Positions 26,745-36,532 of a stretch of DNA of 64,000 bases are shown one piece after another. How positions within the stretch are numbered: the first letter of the stretch is position 1; every line of letters starts with the position of its first letter. Source of the DNA: Prochlorococcus marinus XMU1405 (lineage in GTDB: Bacteria > Cyanobacteriota > Cyanobacteriia > PCC-6307 > Cyanobiaceae); the NCBI RefSeq assembly GCF_017696275.1, contig NZ_JAAORF010000003.1, positions 248,001 through 312,000 of the forward strand, written 5' to 3'. Position numbers and translations under genes: made by a program. The notes under the pieces are model-generated. The model saw only the letters and a program-made list of their open reading frames with translations, did no database searches and was not told the origin of the DNA.

Positions 26745-27923
26745 TCAAATAATAGAATGAAGTATCTCTTTAGCAGCTCTCTGGACTACGCCATCTTCAC
26801 CTAATTCTTTTTTTAAAAAAGCATAACCTTTTTTTATTTTTATTTTTTCAGATTTCCTCTCAAGAATTCTACAAGATTTATAAAAGATTTTCTGTTCATC
26901 GAACTCTTTCTGTACAAACTCAGGGATTATTAATTTATTAACTAACAAATTTACAGGGGAAATAAATCTTACTTTGAAATTAAGAATTTTTGTAGCGATA
27001 AAAGCAGTTACCCTACTTACTCTATAACCAACAATCTGCGGGATTCCATATAAAGCTAATTCCATATTAACTGTACCAGATTTACAAAAAGCAATTTTAG
27101 TGAGCGAATAAATATAAGGCTTTAATTTTGCACTATCTTTTTGAGAAATCACAAGTCCTTTAACTTGATATTTACTAAAAGCTTGTTTAAATATTTCATC
27201 AAACGGCCTCCGACAAGAGGGAATGTAGACAACCAAACTTGGATATTTTTGTTGTAATTTTTTTGCTGCTCTCATAAAAGTAGGTAATACATATCGTAAT
27301 TCTTGAGGTCTTGATGCGGGCATCAAAAGTAGGATGTTTTGATTAGAGCGAAGGTTGAGAATAGTTCTGGCATCCTTCTTTAGAGGAAGTTTTTTTGTCA
27401 AATCAATCATTGGATGTCCAACCCAAAAAACATTTCCGCCTCTCTTTTTATAGAATGCAGCTTCTTTCTTGAAAATCGCGAAAATTTTATCTGAAAATTT
27501 TATGAGATTTGTTGTAGTATTATTGCCAATTCTCCAAGCCCACTCTTGAGGAGCAATATAATAAAAAATTGGAATTTTAGTATTCGATCTCTTTAATTTA
27601 GTTCCAATTTTTATATTTGGGCCCATATAGTCAATCAGAATTAAGCAATCCGGGGGATATTTTTTTAGTAATTTATAAAACCTTTTTTGAATTCTTATTG
27701 TTGGAAGAATAAGAGGTAAAGCCTCCCAAATCCCTATCGCACTTATTGATGTCGTATCTTGAAGAATTTTTACACCTTCTTTCTTCATCCTTTCCCCGCC
27801 TAATCCGCAAATTTCTAAATCTATGGATTTTTTTTTAGCTTCCTCTAATAATGCTTTTGATAACAAACTTCCATGCAAATCACCAGAGACTTCTCCAGTA
27901 CTTATAAATATCTTTTTATTCAT
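26745..27923 (-). CDS. lpxB: Lipid-A-disaccharide synthase
   Basis: GT19 glycosyltransferase that condenses UDP-2,3-diacylglucosamine with lipid X. The start FISTGEVSGDLHGSLLSKAL is the family N-terminus; GLGGERMKKEGV follows near residue 40. The donor-site region reads LLLMPASRPQELRYVLP (about 200) and later AFCKSGTVNMELALYGIPQI (about 288-307). The 392 residues are complete. It is the last gene of the lpxC-fabZ-lpxA-lpxB series, overlapping lpxA by 4 nt. Confidence 0.96.
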   Translation of the reverse strand: MNKKIFISTGEVSGDLHGSLLSKALLEEAKKKSIDLEICGLGGERMKKEGVKILQDTTSISAIGIWEALPLILPTIRIQKRFYKLLKKYPPDCLILIDYMGPNIKIGTKLKRSNTKIPIFYYIAPQEWAWRIGNNTTTNLIKFSDKIFAIFKKEAAFYKKRGGNVFWVGHPMIDLTKKLPLKKDARTILNLRSNQNILLLMPASRPQELRYVLPTFMRAAKKLQQKYPSLVVYIPSCRRPFDEIFKQAFSKYQVKGLVISQKDSAKLKPYIYSLTKIAFCKSGTVNMELALYGIPQIVGYRVSRVTAFIATKILNFKVRFISPVNLLVNKLIIPEFVQKEFDEQKIFYKSCRILERKSEKIKIKKGYAFLKKELGEDGVVQRAAKEILHSII

Positions 27924-28762
27924 AAATTCACTACAGGCATTGGTCCTCGTCTTTCTTTAGATATTGACTCTTTTAAGAAATAACATAATTTTGAAGATGA
28001 AATATCTAATTGTCCTGTCATTACTTTTTCTAATGAATTTGAAATCGCATCATTAGATTTAAAAAGTAGATTCCAGGTATTTTGAAGTAACTTCAAGTCA
28101 AAATCTTTATTTTCCATTAAACCGCTTCTTTTAATTCCAATCCTATTCAAACCCCTCAATCTTCCTGGATGCCCTTCTGCCAAACAAAAAGGAGGTACAT
28201 CTCTATCTACTCTAGTCATTCCTCCAATCATTGCTAAATATCCAATATGTACAAATTGATGAATACCTAAACAACCGCCGATAATAGCTTTATCTTCAAT
28301 CTTTACATGGCCCGCAACTTGGACACTATTTGATAAAACTATCCTATTACCAAGTTCGCAATTATGGCCGATGTGAGTATAAGCCATCAACAAATTATTA
28401 TTGCCAATAATAGTTTTTTCTCCTTCATCAGTTGCTTTATTAATAGTTACACATTCTCTAAAAGTATTATTATCTCCAATAATTACTTCAGTAAGAGCTC
28501 CTTTATATTTAAGGTCTTGGGGATCCAGACCTATAAAAACACTTGGGAAAACTTTATTATTTATACCAATTTTAGTTCTTCCTGAAATAACAGCATTCGG
28601 TCCTATTTCGGTTCCTTTGCCAATAGTCACATTAGGACCGACTATAGCTCCTTGAGAGATAATAACTCCATCATGTAATTCTGCTCTTGGATCAACAAAT
28701 GCATTTGGGTGCACTTTTACACCCCTAAAACTTGTTTTTAATTCAGTATTTTTATTATCCAT
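27920..28762 (-). CDS. lpxA: UDP-N-acetylglucosamine acyltransferase
   Basis: First enzyme of lipid A synthesis, transferring a 3-hydroxyacyl chain from ACP to UDP-GlcNAc. The left-handed beta-helix hexapeptides run from about residue 15 (VHPNAFVDPRAELHDGVII) to 195. The catalytic His lies in LLMAYTHIGHNCELG (about 125), and GGMTRVDRDVPPFCLAEGHP near 180 is the family-specific turn before the C-terminal helices. I start at the ATG at 28762 (280 residues); the TTG at 28774 would overlap fabZ by 8 nt. Confidence 0.96.
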   Translation of the reverse strand: MDNKNTELKTSFRGVKVHPNAFVDPRAELHDGVIISQGAIVGPNVTIGKGTEIGPNAVISGRTKIGINNKVFPSVFIGLDPQDLKYKGALTEVIIGDNNTFRECVTINKATDEGEKTIIGNNNLLMAYTHIGHNCELGNRIVLSNSVQVAGHVKIEDKAIIGGCLGIHQFVHIGYLAMIGGMTRVDRDVPPFCLAEGHPGRLRGLNRIGIKRSGLMENKDFDLKLLQNTWNLLFKSNDAISNSLEKVMTGQLDISSSKLCYFLKESISKERRGPMPVVNL

Positions 28763-28766
28763 ATCC

Positions 28767-29225
28767 CTAATCAACTAAAGAAAACATTAATTCTCCAGCA
28801 CAAACCAACTTCCCATCAACATGTGCCTCACCTTTAACCTTCCCAAATCTTTGTCTTTTAATAGACAATAACTCACAAGAAATTATCAATTGATCTCCAG
28901 GCACAACTGGTTTTCTGAATTTAACATTATTGATACCAGCAAATACAAAAAGTCCTTTAGGAAGATCGGGCATTTGCGTAACAATTATTCCACCAACTTG
29001 AGCCATTGATTCAACAATAAGAACCCCAGGCATCAAGGGTCTCTCAGGAAAATGTCCCTGAAATTGAGGCTCATTTATAGTTACATTTTTTACTGCAACA
29101 GCCCTCTCCCCAGGAATATGTTCTATTACTTTATCCACAAGAGCAAAAGGATATCTATGAGGTAACAAACCTAATATTTGCTCAGAGGAAAGTTGACTAT
29201 TTTCACTGGATAATTTATTTTCCAA
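28767..29225 (-). CDS. fabZ: 3-hydroxyacyl-ACP dehydratase FabZ
   Basis: Hot-dog fold dehydratase of type II fatty acid synthesis. [13 protein letters not shown] contains the conserved R-Y-P-F-L pattern, and [16 protein letters not shown] carries the catalytic His (about residue 58) and Glu (about 72). 152 residues is normal. The start is TTG at 29225; no closer ATG precedes the conserved part. It sits between lpxC and lpxA, a common arrangement because fabZ and lpxA share the 3-hydroxyacyl-ACP pool. Confidence 0.96.
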   Translation of the reverse strand: MENKLSSENSQLSSEQILGLLPHRYPFALVDKVIEHIPGERAVAVKNVTINEPQFQGHFPERPLMPGVLIVESMAQVGGIIVTQMPDLPKGLFVFAGINNVKFRKPVVPGDQLIISCELLSIKRQRFGKVKGEAHVDGKLVCAGELMFSLVD

Positions 29226-29242
29226 AACAATAAAAGTTTAAG

Positions 29243-30079
29243 TTAATTTTTTAGCGATGAGGCCAATAGAGCATTTAAGGAATGTGATCCTTTATAAACT
29301 AATATTTGAGCCTTAGGTAACCCTACCAAAGCCAAGTCCCCAATAAGGTCTAAAATTTTATGTCTTATTGGTTCATCATCAAATCTTAATGGTGGATTAA
29401 CCCATTCATCACCATCACAAACAAGGGCATTTTCTAAACTTCCTCCTTTTATTAATCCAAGTTCACTTAATTCTTGAAATTGATCCTTAAACCCAAATGT
29501 TCTTGCTGGAGCTATCATTTCAACGAAACTTTTTGGATTTAAATCAATCACAAACGTTTGATTTCCAATTGCTTTATAGGAAAAACTTATAGTAGATACG
29601 ATTGTAGTTTTTTGGGCAGGAGTTGCTGCTATGACAGAACCCTCTTTGTTTAAAATTATTGATTTATTAATTTCTCGAAAAAAATTATCTGGTTTAGGTG
29701 CCTTTTTTATACCTACTTTTTCAAAATCTCTAACCCACTGAATTGCAGATCCATCTAAAAGCGGGATCTCTTTCCCATCAACCTCAATATGTATATAACT
29801 TAACCCGCAACCTGCCATTGAAGATAATAAATGTTCAATAGTATATAAATTTCTCCCTCCTAATTTAACAGCTGTACAAAGCATGGTACTTCCAATTAAA
29901 TCTTGAGTTAGCTTAAAAATCTCATTAGGTTTATCTTTCCACGAAACATAATATCCTTCTTTTTCATAAGAAGAAATTGTAACTCTTGTTTTTTCACCGC
30001 TATGAAGACCTATACCCTCTCTCGAGATAACACCAGCTAAGGTATAGCAAGAATCATAATTAGTAGGCCAAGAAAACAC
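29243..30079 (-). CDS. lpxC: UDP-3-O-acyl-N-acetylglucosamine deacetylase
   Basis: Zn-dependent deacetylase, the committed step of lipid A synthesis. The conserved start is GVISREGIGLHSGEKTRVTI (about 17-36). The zinc ligands are the His of NLYTIEHLLSSMAGCGL (about 83) and, near 232-240, IRHKILDLIGDLALVG; the catalytic-side His is in KGSHSLNALLA at the C-terminus. 278 residues is slightly short but complete. The GTG start lies directly behind the bamA stop, which makes tight coupling likely. Confidence 0.95.
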   Translation of the reverse strand: MFSWPTNYDSCYTLAGVISREGIGLHSGEKTRVTISSYEKEGYYVSWKDKPNEIFKLTQDLIGSTMLCTAVKLGGRNLYTIEHLLSSMAGCGLSYIHIEVDGKEIPLLDGSAIQWVRDFEKVGIKKAPKPDNFFREINKSIILNKEGSVIAATPAQKTTIVSTISFSYKAIGNQTFVIDLNPKSFVEMIAPARTFGFKDQFQELSELGLIKGGSLENALVCDGDEWVNPPLRFDDEPIRHKILDLIGDLALVGLPKAQILVYKGSHSLNALLASSLKN

Positions 30080-32218
30080 TTAAAACTTCCATCCAACTCC
30101 AAGTGTATATCTCCAATCTCCACTTAAGTCTTTACTAGCAACATCTAATCTTAATGGACCAATTGGCGTTTTAACTCCAACTCCTGCTCCGAGAGAATAA
30201 CCAGAACCTGATTTTTGCAATAATTTACCAGGTTTTCCAGGAACATCTTTTTGGGAGTTTAAATCACTTCCTGCATCAACGAATAAAGCTCCTGATATCA
30301 TTTTCCAAACAGGAAATCTATATTCTACTGTGCCTTCAACATAACTTCTACTTACAGCCAAATCACAAGATCCCCAACCTCTAACAGATGATGTCCCTCC
30401 CATACAAAATGCTTCATAAGGAGGTAATTCTCCAATAATAGTTCCAGCCTTAAATTGAAAACCAATAACTTGAGGACAATCTTCACTATTAGCATTATTA
30501 GACTTACAGGCTTTGGTTAAATTTATCAATTTTGTTGGTATGAAGTATGAATATGAAGATCTCATTCTATTAAAAGTTGGGGAGTTTTCCCCCATTGATA
30601 CAAACTGTTCGGTTCCAAAACTAAATTTATTTCCTGAAGTTGGGTTTACTGAATTATTCAAATTATTTCTAGAAGAACTCGCAACAAAACTTACCAATGT
30701 ATTTTCTGCAGGACATGACAAGTCATTTGGAGTAAATCCAATACAAATAATTTCACTTATATTATTTTTGGTTGTAGTTGGCGTCATATCACCATAAGGT
30801 TTTTTATTTCCATCACTATCAATCATCTTTACTTTCTTAATATTCATCCCGGCAAGAACTCTCCATTTGGATAACTTAAATGGATCTCCACCATTTAAAG
30901 GCCTTGAGAAAGAAAAACCACCTCCTGTTTTTTCTAAAACTATTGATGAAAAAGTATCAGAACTAGATGGTGTTTTATTATCAACAGCATATATTCTCCC
31001 ATTATTGTCACTCTTAAATTCTTGTGGATAATCTCTACTTAGAAAAACATTTGTTCTAAAAGAAGTCCTATGCTTATCCCCTTTAATCCACGGATCATAT
31101 AAAGAAAAATTATAAGTTGTTGAATATTCTCCAAAATTCAGGTTGATATTTGAAGACCAAGCTCTACCAAATGCATTTGTTTCCTGCAAACCAATTTGTG
31201 CAAAGATCCCTGAGCTATTAGCATAACCAATACCGCCTGTTAAAGAGCCTGTTCTTTGCTCACTTAAGTCTAAAAAAATTATGACTTGTCCAGGATTTGA
31301 ATTATCAGGACCAAGAGATACCTTAACATCATCAAAAAGTGAGGTTGCATATAGCCTTTTAATATCAGCTTCTAAAATTTTTCTATTGAATATTTCACCA
31401 GGTTGTGTTTTTAGCTCTCTTTTTATAACCCAATCTTTTGTTTTTCCTTTTCTGGGTTTCCCATCAACCGAAGATTCTCCATCAGCCCCCTGAAATCTTA
31501 ACTGAATATCAGATACGATACCCTCAGAAACATTTAAAACAATTATTCCGTCTTCAGAGATTCTTTCTGGACCATTAATTCTTGCCAAAGAATAACCATC
31601 ATTTTCATAACGTTTTTTTATTATTTCAATTTTATTCTGTAATTCATTTAAATTAAGTGTTGTCCCGTAATAATTATTAAAAACACCATCTATATATTCC
31701 TCAGAAACCACAGATTTGATTGGTTTAAGTTCAACTTTTTTCAAAATTGGATTAGGCACTACATTTACTATTAGTCTTACTCCTAATGGCCCATCTTGAG
31801 ACTTTATTTTAACTCCTGAAAACCAACCACTAGCATATATTGAATTAAGATCTCGATTTAAAATTTGATTATTAACAATACTTCCTGGCTTTATACTCAT
31901 AGATTCATATGCAGCCAATTCAAGTTTTCTACCCTCAGGGTGATTTTCCCAACCTTCAATAATGATTTCTGAGATAAGAACACTCCCTTCATTGGAATTT
32001 TTTTTGTTTTCTGCAATGAAGAAATTTGTCTCTTGCTTAATATCAAAACCCTGAATCTCACTATTTCCAAAATTTTTTATTTCAAAAGTTTTGATTGATT
32101 GCTCAAAATCATTTGGTAAAAATTTTGCAGACAATTCTGAATTGTTTGATACCAAAATTAATGGAGAGCATGCAATATTAGTGAAAAACTTACTAAATTT
32201 TAAAAAACGTTTTTGCAT
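30080..32218 (-). CDS. bamA: Outer membrane assembly protein BamA/Omp85
   Basis: The central pore of the machinery inserting beta-barrel proteins into the outer membrane, the relative of chloroplast Toc75. The N-terminal ~110 residues are variable and include a weak signal region. Three POTRA domains follow, as usual in cyanobacteria (for example ISEIIIEGWENHPEGRKLEL, KVELKPIKSVV and VSDIQLRFQG). The 16-strand barrel starts near residue 330 and contains the lid-loop VRGWGSCDLAVSRSYVEG (about 625, VRGF/Y-type motif). The last residue is Phe (LGVGWKF), the usual outer-membrane end. Its neighbours lpxC-fabZ-lpxA-lpxB make this an outer-membrane operon. Confidence 0.95.
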   Translation of the reverse strand: MQKRFLKFSKFFTNIACSPLILVSNNSELSAKFLPNDFEQSIKTFEIKNFGNSEIQGFDIKQETNFFIAENKKNSNEGSVLISEIIIEGWENHPEGRKLELAAYESMSIKPGSIVNNQILNRDLNSIYASGWFSGVKIKSQDGPLGVRLIVNVVPNPILKKVELKPIKSVVSEEYIDGVFNNYYGTTLNLNELQNKIEIIKKRYENDGYSLARINGPERISEDGIIVLNVSEGIVSDIQLRFQGADGESSVDGKPRKGKTKDWVIKRELKTQPGEIFNRKILEADIKRLYATSLFDDVKVSLGPDNSNPGQVIIFLDLSEQRTGSLTGGIGYANSSGIFAQIGLQETNAFGRAWSSNINLNFGEYSTTYNFSLYDPWIKGDKHRTSFRTNVFLSRDYPQEFKSDNNGRIYAVDNKTPSSSDTFSSIVLEKTGGGFSFSRPLNGGDPFKLSKWRVLAGMNIKKVKMIDSDGNKKPYGDMTPTTTKNNISEIICIGFTPNDLSCPAENTLVSFVASSSRNNLNNSVNPTSGNKFSFGTEQFVSMGENSPTFNRMRSSYSYFIPTKLINLTKACKSNNANSEDCPQVIGFQFKAGTIIGELPPYEAFCMGGTSSVRGWGSCDLAVSRSYVEGTVEYRFPVWKMISGALFVDAGSDLNSQKDVPGKPGKLLQKSGSGYSLGAGVGVKTPIGPLRLDVASKDLSGDWRYTLGVGWKF

Positions 32219-32264
32219 AATTTTTTAAATTTAAGATTGAATAAGCATTATTTATTGAATTAAG

Positions 32265-32993
32265 TTAGATGAAATCATTTATTCTTTGGTTGATTTCACT
32301 ATAAGCTTCAATTAAACCACCTAAATCATTTCTGAATCTATCTTTGTCTAGACTTACAATTGTATCATTTTTCTGATTGAGATCCCACAATCTACAATTA
32401 TCAGGACTTATTTCGTCCCCAAGTAGAATTCTATTTTTTGAATCGTAACCAAACTCTAATTTAAAATCTACAAGTTCAAGCTTGATATTTTTAAAAAAAT
32501 TTTTCAGGATTACATTAATTTTTAAAGTCAAATTTATAATTAAATCTAAATCTTTAGAACTTATTATATTCATTAATGCAATTCTATCTTTAGTAATTAA
32601 AGGATCATTAAGCATATCATTTTTAAGGTAAATATCAATTAATGGATTTGCAAATACAGTGCCCGGTTGAATATTAGTCTGTTTACACAAAGAACCATAG
32701 GCAGTATTTCTAAGAACAATTTCTAGAGGAATTACTTTTATTTTTCTCGCAATCATTGTATTTTCATCTTTAAGTTCAAGAAAATGAGTTGGAATATTAT
32801 TTTTTATAAGATATTCAAAAATTCTTGCACTAATTAAGCAATTAAGTTTGCCCTTTCCTTCAAATTTAGCTTTTTTTAGCGCATTAAAAGCTGTAGCATC
32901 ATCTTTAAATTCAATTATTACTTTATCCGGATCATAATGAGAAAATACTTTTTTTGCTTTACCTTCATATAACAACTTAAATTGATTAGTCAT
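32265..32993 (-). CDS. purC: SAICAR synthetase
   Basis: Ligates aspartate to CAIR in purine synthesis. KLLYEGKAKKVFSHYDPD at the N-terminus, EFKDDATAFNALKKA (about 30), PLEIVLRNTAYGSLCK (about 95), and the signature LVDFKLEFGYDSKNRILLGDEISPDN (about 175-200) are all present. 242 residues is normal. It lies upstream of bamA on the same strand and is divergent from purD, another purine gene, with a shared 136-bp promoter space. Confidence 0.97.
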   Translation of the reverse strand: MTNQFKLLYEGKAKKVFSHYDPDKVIIEFKDDATAFNALKKAKFEGKGKLNCLISARIFEYLIKNNIPTHFLELKDENTMIARKIKVIPLEIVLRNTAYGSLCKQTNIQPGTVFANPLIDIYLKNDMLNDPLITKDRIALMNIISSKDLDLIINLTLKINVILKNFFKNIKLELVDFKLEFGYDSKNRILLGDEISPDNCRLWDLNQKNDTIVSLDKDRFRNDLGGLIEAYSEINQRINDFI

Positions 32994-33129
32994 AAATTTT
33001 AAACCTCATTTGATTACTAAAAATTCGATTTGTAATTAACATATTTATTAGAGATCAACTTTGCCTGATAGTTTATCTCATTTTAACTGATAATTCATTT
33101 AAACCTCATAACCATCAATAAACAAATTT

Positions 33130-34461
33130 ATGAGTATTAATTCAAAAAGTTCTACAAGCATCTCTAGATTAAAAAATATTTTAATAATTGGAAGTGGCGG
33201 AAGAGAAAATTCATTAGCTTGGATTATCCAAAAAAATGAAGAAATTAAAAAAATTTATTTAATTCCTGGTAACGCAGGATCAGAAAGAATAAATAAATGT
33301 GAAAGGATAAATATTGATATAAACAATAAAAATGAATTAATCAAAAAACTTAATTTTTTAAAAATAGATTTAACTATAATAGGTCCGGAAATTCCTTTAG
33401 CAAGGGGATTGGCCGATTTTCTTCGAGAAAAAAACTTTAAAGTTTTTGGTCCTAACAAAGATGGCGCAAAACTCGAATATAGCAAATCTTGGGCAAAGGA
33501 ATTTATGGAAGAAGCAAATATTCCAACTGCAAAATTTTGGAAGGTTAATTCTATAGAAGAAGCTAAAATAATTATTAACTCATCATCAATACCACTGGTA
33601 GTAAAAGCAGATGGTTTAGCTTCAGGTAAAGGTGTATTCATTCCAAATTCAAAAGAGGAATGTTTTAGAGCAGCAGAATCAATCTTCAATGGGAAGTTTG
33701 GCAAATCTGGCAATGTGGTAGTTCTAGAAGAAAAAATTAAGGGGCCAGAAGTTTCCGTTTTTGCACTATGTGATGGGAAGAAATATGTACTACTTCCAAC
33801 CGCACAAGATCATAAACGTCTTAATGAGCAAGATAAAGGTCCAAATACAGGAGGTATGGGCGCTTATTCTCCTGCGCCACTATTAACGGAAGATTATCTT
33901 GATAAAATCATCAAAGAAATAATTGAACCTACAATTAGTGAATTAAAGAAAAAAAATATTGATTATAGAGGTGTTATTTATTTTGGATTAATGATCACAA
34001 AATCAGGTCCAAAAGTTATAGAATATAATTGCAGATTTGGTGATCCAGAATGCCAAACAATTATGCCATTGATGGATCATAATTTTGTAAATCTTTTAGA
34101 AAAATGTGCAATGGGAAATCTTAGTGGTAATGAAAAAATTAATACCTTTGATAAGGTAAGTGGTTGTGTAATAGCTACTTCAAAGGGTTACCCTCATGAA
34201 TATAAAACAGGATTCCCAATAGTGATAGGTAAAATTGATTCAAGTGATTTTCAAATTTTCGACTCAGGCACCTCGCTTAGCAATAATGGGGAATTATTAA
34301 CTGATGGAGGTAGAGTTTTAAGCATTGTTTGTCAAGATAAAGATTTTGATATGGTTTTTGAAAAAGCATACAAAAATTTAAAAGAAATCAATTTTGATGG
34401 GATTTACTTTAGAAAAGATATTGGTCATCAAGTAAGGAGAAAATATTCTAAGGAGAATTAA
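33130..34461 (+). CDS. purD: Phosphoribosylamine--glycine ligase
   Basis: ATP-grasp enzyme forming GAR from phosphoribosylamine and glycine. The start has LIIGSGGRENSLAWIIQ (about 19-35). The ATP-grasp motifs include VVKADGLASGKGVF (about 156), DKGPNTGGMGAYSPAP (about 236-251) and IEYNCRFGDPECQ (about 297), and the C-terminal domain with GCVIATSKGYPHEY is in place. 443 residues fit, with a short serine-rich extension (about 14) at the N-terminus. It ends 4 bp before nblS on the same strand. Confidence 0.96.
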   Translation: MSINSKSSTSISRLKNILIIGSGGRENSLAWIIQKNEEIKKIYLIPGNAGSERINKCERINIDINNKNELIKKLNFLKIDLTIIGPEIPLARGLADFLREKNFKVFGPNKDGAKLEYSKSWAKEFMEEANIPTAKFWKVNSIEEAKIIINSSSIPLVVKADGLASGKGVFIPNSKEECFRAAESIFNGKFGKSGNVVVLEEKIKGPEVSVFALCDGKKYVLLPTAQDHKRLNEQDKGPNTGGMGAYSPAPLLTEDYLDKIIKEIIEPTISELKKKNIDYRGVIYFGLMITKSGPKVIEYNCRFGDPECQTIMPLMDHNFVNLLEKCAMGNLSGNEKINTFDKVSGCVIATSKGYPHEYKTGFPIVIGKIDSSDFQIFDSGTSLSNNGELLTDGGRVLSIVCQDKDFDMVFEKAYKNLKEINFDGIYFRKDIGHQVRRKYSKEN

Positions 34462-34465
34462 GTTT

Positions 34466-36532
34466 ATGGTAGATACCAATACTCGAGAGAATAGAGAATA
34501 TGACATTACAGATAATGAGGATTCTTATAATAATTACTGGATTAACAGAATTCTTATTTGGTGGAGCGGGTTTAGTTTAAGAACAAAATTGTTAGCAATA
34601 GCAACTTTAGTTGTAAGTCTATTAATGACAGGAATAACTTTTTTTGCACTAAATAGTATCCAAAGAGATGCAGGTATGAATGATACTAGGTATGCCCGTG
34701 ATCTTGGATTATTGTTATCTGGGAATGTCACAGAACTAGTTGCTAATAACCAAAAAAAAGAAATTTCAAATGTTGCTGAAAAGTTTTGGAGATCAAGTCG
34801 TAATCTACGTTACATATTTTTTACTGATGCAGAAGATATAGTTCAACTTGGCATACCTATTAGTGCCACACCAACGAGTTCAGATAGTCAGTTCCAGCTA
34901 ACTAGAAGATTAAAACTACCATCAGAATTAAAGAAAAGACCACAATTCCCTTTAGTTAGACAACATTCCACTCCTCAGGGCCAAGTAACAGATGTATTTG
35001 TTCCCATGTTGTGGAAAGGGAAATATCTAGGAACTTTAGCTTTAGGAGTTACCCCTAATAAAAAAGCCTTAGCCAGTGCTGCACTTACAAGAGAAGTAAC
35101 AATAGCTGTTTTTATCTCTATTTGGGTATTGGTAATACTAGGAGCTGTATTCAATGCTCTTACAATTACTAGACCTGTAAGGGAATTAGTAAGAGGTGTT
35201 AGAGAAATTTCAAAAGGTAACTTTAAATCCAGAATTTCTTTACCTATGACGGGAGATCTTGGAGAACTTTTAAATGGATTTAACCGAATGGCTACCCAAT
35301 TAGAAAATTATGACGAGGCAAACATTGAAGAACTCAAAGCCGCTCAAATAAAACAGCAATCACTTATTGCCACTATGGCTGATGGTGCAATTTTATTAGA
35401 TTCCAAGGGCAAAATTGTACTTACTAATCCAACTGCAAAAAGATTATTTCGTTGGGAAGGAAGATTTTTAGAAGGCAAATATTTTTTAAATGAGATCCCT
35501 GAAATCCTATCTAATGACTTACATACTAATGTAGAATCAATCTTAAATAGAGAAAAGGAAAAAGATGATTTAAGGTTTAGTTTAGGAGAACCTGCTAGAA
35601 CTTTAAGAATTGTATTACAGTCAGTATTAGATACCAATAAAGTTGAATTAAAAGGAATTGCCGTTACAATTCAAGATCTTACAAGAGAAGTTGAACTAAA
35701 TGCGGCTCAAAACAGATTTATTAGTAATGTTTCGCATGAATTAAGGACACCACTTTTTAATATTAAAAGTTACGTAGAAACACTACATGATTTAAAAGAT
35801 CAGCTATCTAATGAAGAACAAATAGAATTTCTTGGAATTGCCAATTCAGAGACTGATAGGTTAACAAGGCTTGTTAATGATGTACTAGATTTATCAAGAT
35901 TAGAGTCAGGGAAAATAATTCAACTAGAAGAAATGGATATAAAACCTGCAATTGAACAGACTTTGAGAAATTATAGACTTAACGCTACAGAAAAAAACGT
36001 CTCATTAGGTCATGATATAGAAGAAACTATCCCTTCAATTCTTGGAAACTTTGACTTACTTTTACAAGTCTTTGATAATTTGCTTGGGAATGGATTGAAA
36101 TTTAGTCCAAAAAATAGCAACCTAATGATAAGAGCTTACACTTGGCCAGATTCTTGCCCTGCTTTTCCTCCAAATAATAACAAAGATAGCGCACCTCAAT
36201 GCGAGTTAGTCTCGCCATTGCCAAAAGTAAGAATTGAGATTGCTGATACAGGTTCTGGAATATCTCAAGCTGATCAAGAGAAAATTTTTGACCGTTTTTA
36301 TAGAGTGGAAAATGCTGTTCATACTGAGCAAGGAACAGGTTTGGGATTATCTATAGTTAGAGGAATAATTGAAAAACATGGCGGAGAAATTCGAATGGCG
36401 AGTGAATTAGGTGTTGGAACAACCTTCTGGTTTGATTTAGCTTTAGCACAATCTGATAAAGATGAATTATTGACTCAGACTATTAATAATTCTGATAATT
36501 TTTCCGGCTCTGAAGTTACTAAAATTATTTAA
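34466..36532 (+). CDS. nblS: Sensor histidine kinase NblS (Hik33/DspA/Ycf26)
   Basis: The conserved membrane sensor kinase of cyanobacteria that responds to high light, cold, nutrient and redox stress and controls hli genes and other targets. It has a TM helix (about 40-62), an extracytoplasmic part of about 140 residues, a second TM (about 208-232), HAMP (about 232-285, RPVRELVRGVREISKGNF), PAS (about 300-400), HisKA with FISNVSHELRTPLFNI (phospho-His about 425), and HATPase with NLLGNGLKFSP, IADTGSGIS and GTGLGLSIVRG. 688 residues matches Hik33. It ends with a 4-nt overlap onto the kaiC stop. Confidence 0.95.
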   Translation: MVDTNTRENREYDITDNEDSYNNYWINRILIWWSGFSLRTKLLAIATLVVSLLMTGITFFALNSIQRDAGMNDTRYARDLGLLLSGNVTELVANNQKKEISNVAEKFWRSSRNLRYIFFTDAEDIVQLGIPISATPTSSDSQFQLTRRLKLPSELKKRPQFPLVRQHSTPQGQVTDVFVPMLWKGKYLGTLALGVTPNKKALASAALTREVTIAVFISIWVLVILGAVFNALTITRPVRELVRGVREISKGNFKSRISLPMTGDLGELLNGFNRMATQLENYDEANIEELKAAQIKQQSLIATMADGAILLDSKGKIVLTNPTAKRLFRWEGRFLEGKYFLNEIPEILSNDLHTNVESILNREKEKDDLRFSLGEPARTLRIVLQSVLDTNKVELKGIAVTIQDLTREVELNAAQNRFISNVSHELRTPLFNIKSYVETLHDLKDQLSNEEQIEFLGIANSETDRLTRLVNDVLDLSRLESGKIIQLEEMDIKPAIEQTLRNYRLNATEKNVSLGHDIEETIPSILGNFDLLLQVFDNLLGNGLKFSPKNSNLMIRAYTWPDSCPAFPPNNNKDSAPQCELVSPLPKVRIEIADTGSGISQADQEKIFDRFYRVENAVHTEQGTGLGLSIVRGIIEKHGGEIRMASELGVGTTFWFDLALAQSDKDELLTQTINNSDNFSGSEVTKII

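Noticed and set aside
28364-28655. Two plus-strand frames within lpxA
   Set aside because: Overlap completely with the lpxA beta-helix, whose hexapeptides are certain.
33255-33713. 152-codon minus-strand frame within purD
   Set aside because: The composition mirrors purD; no motif and no start signal.
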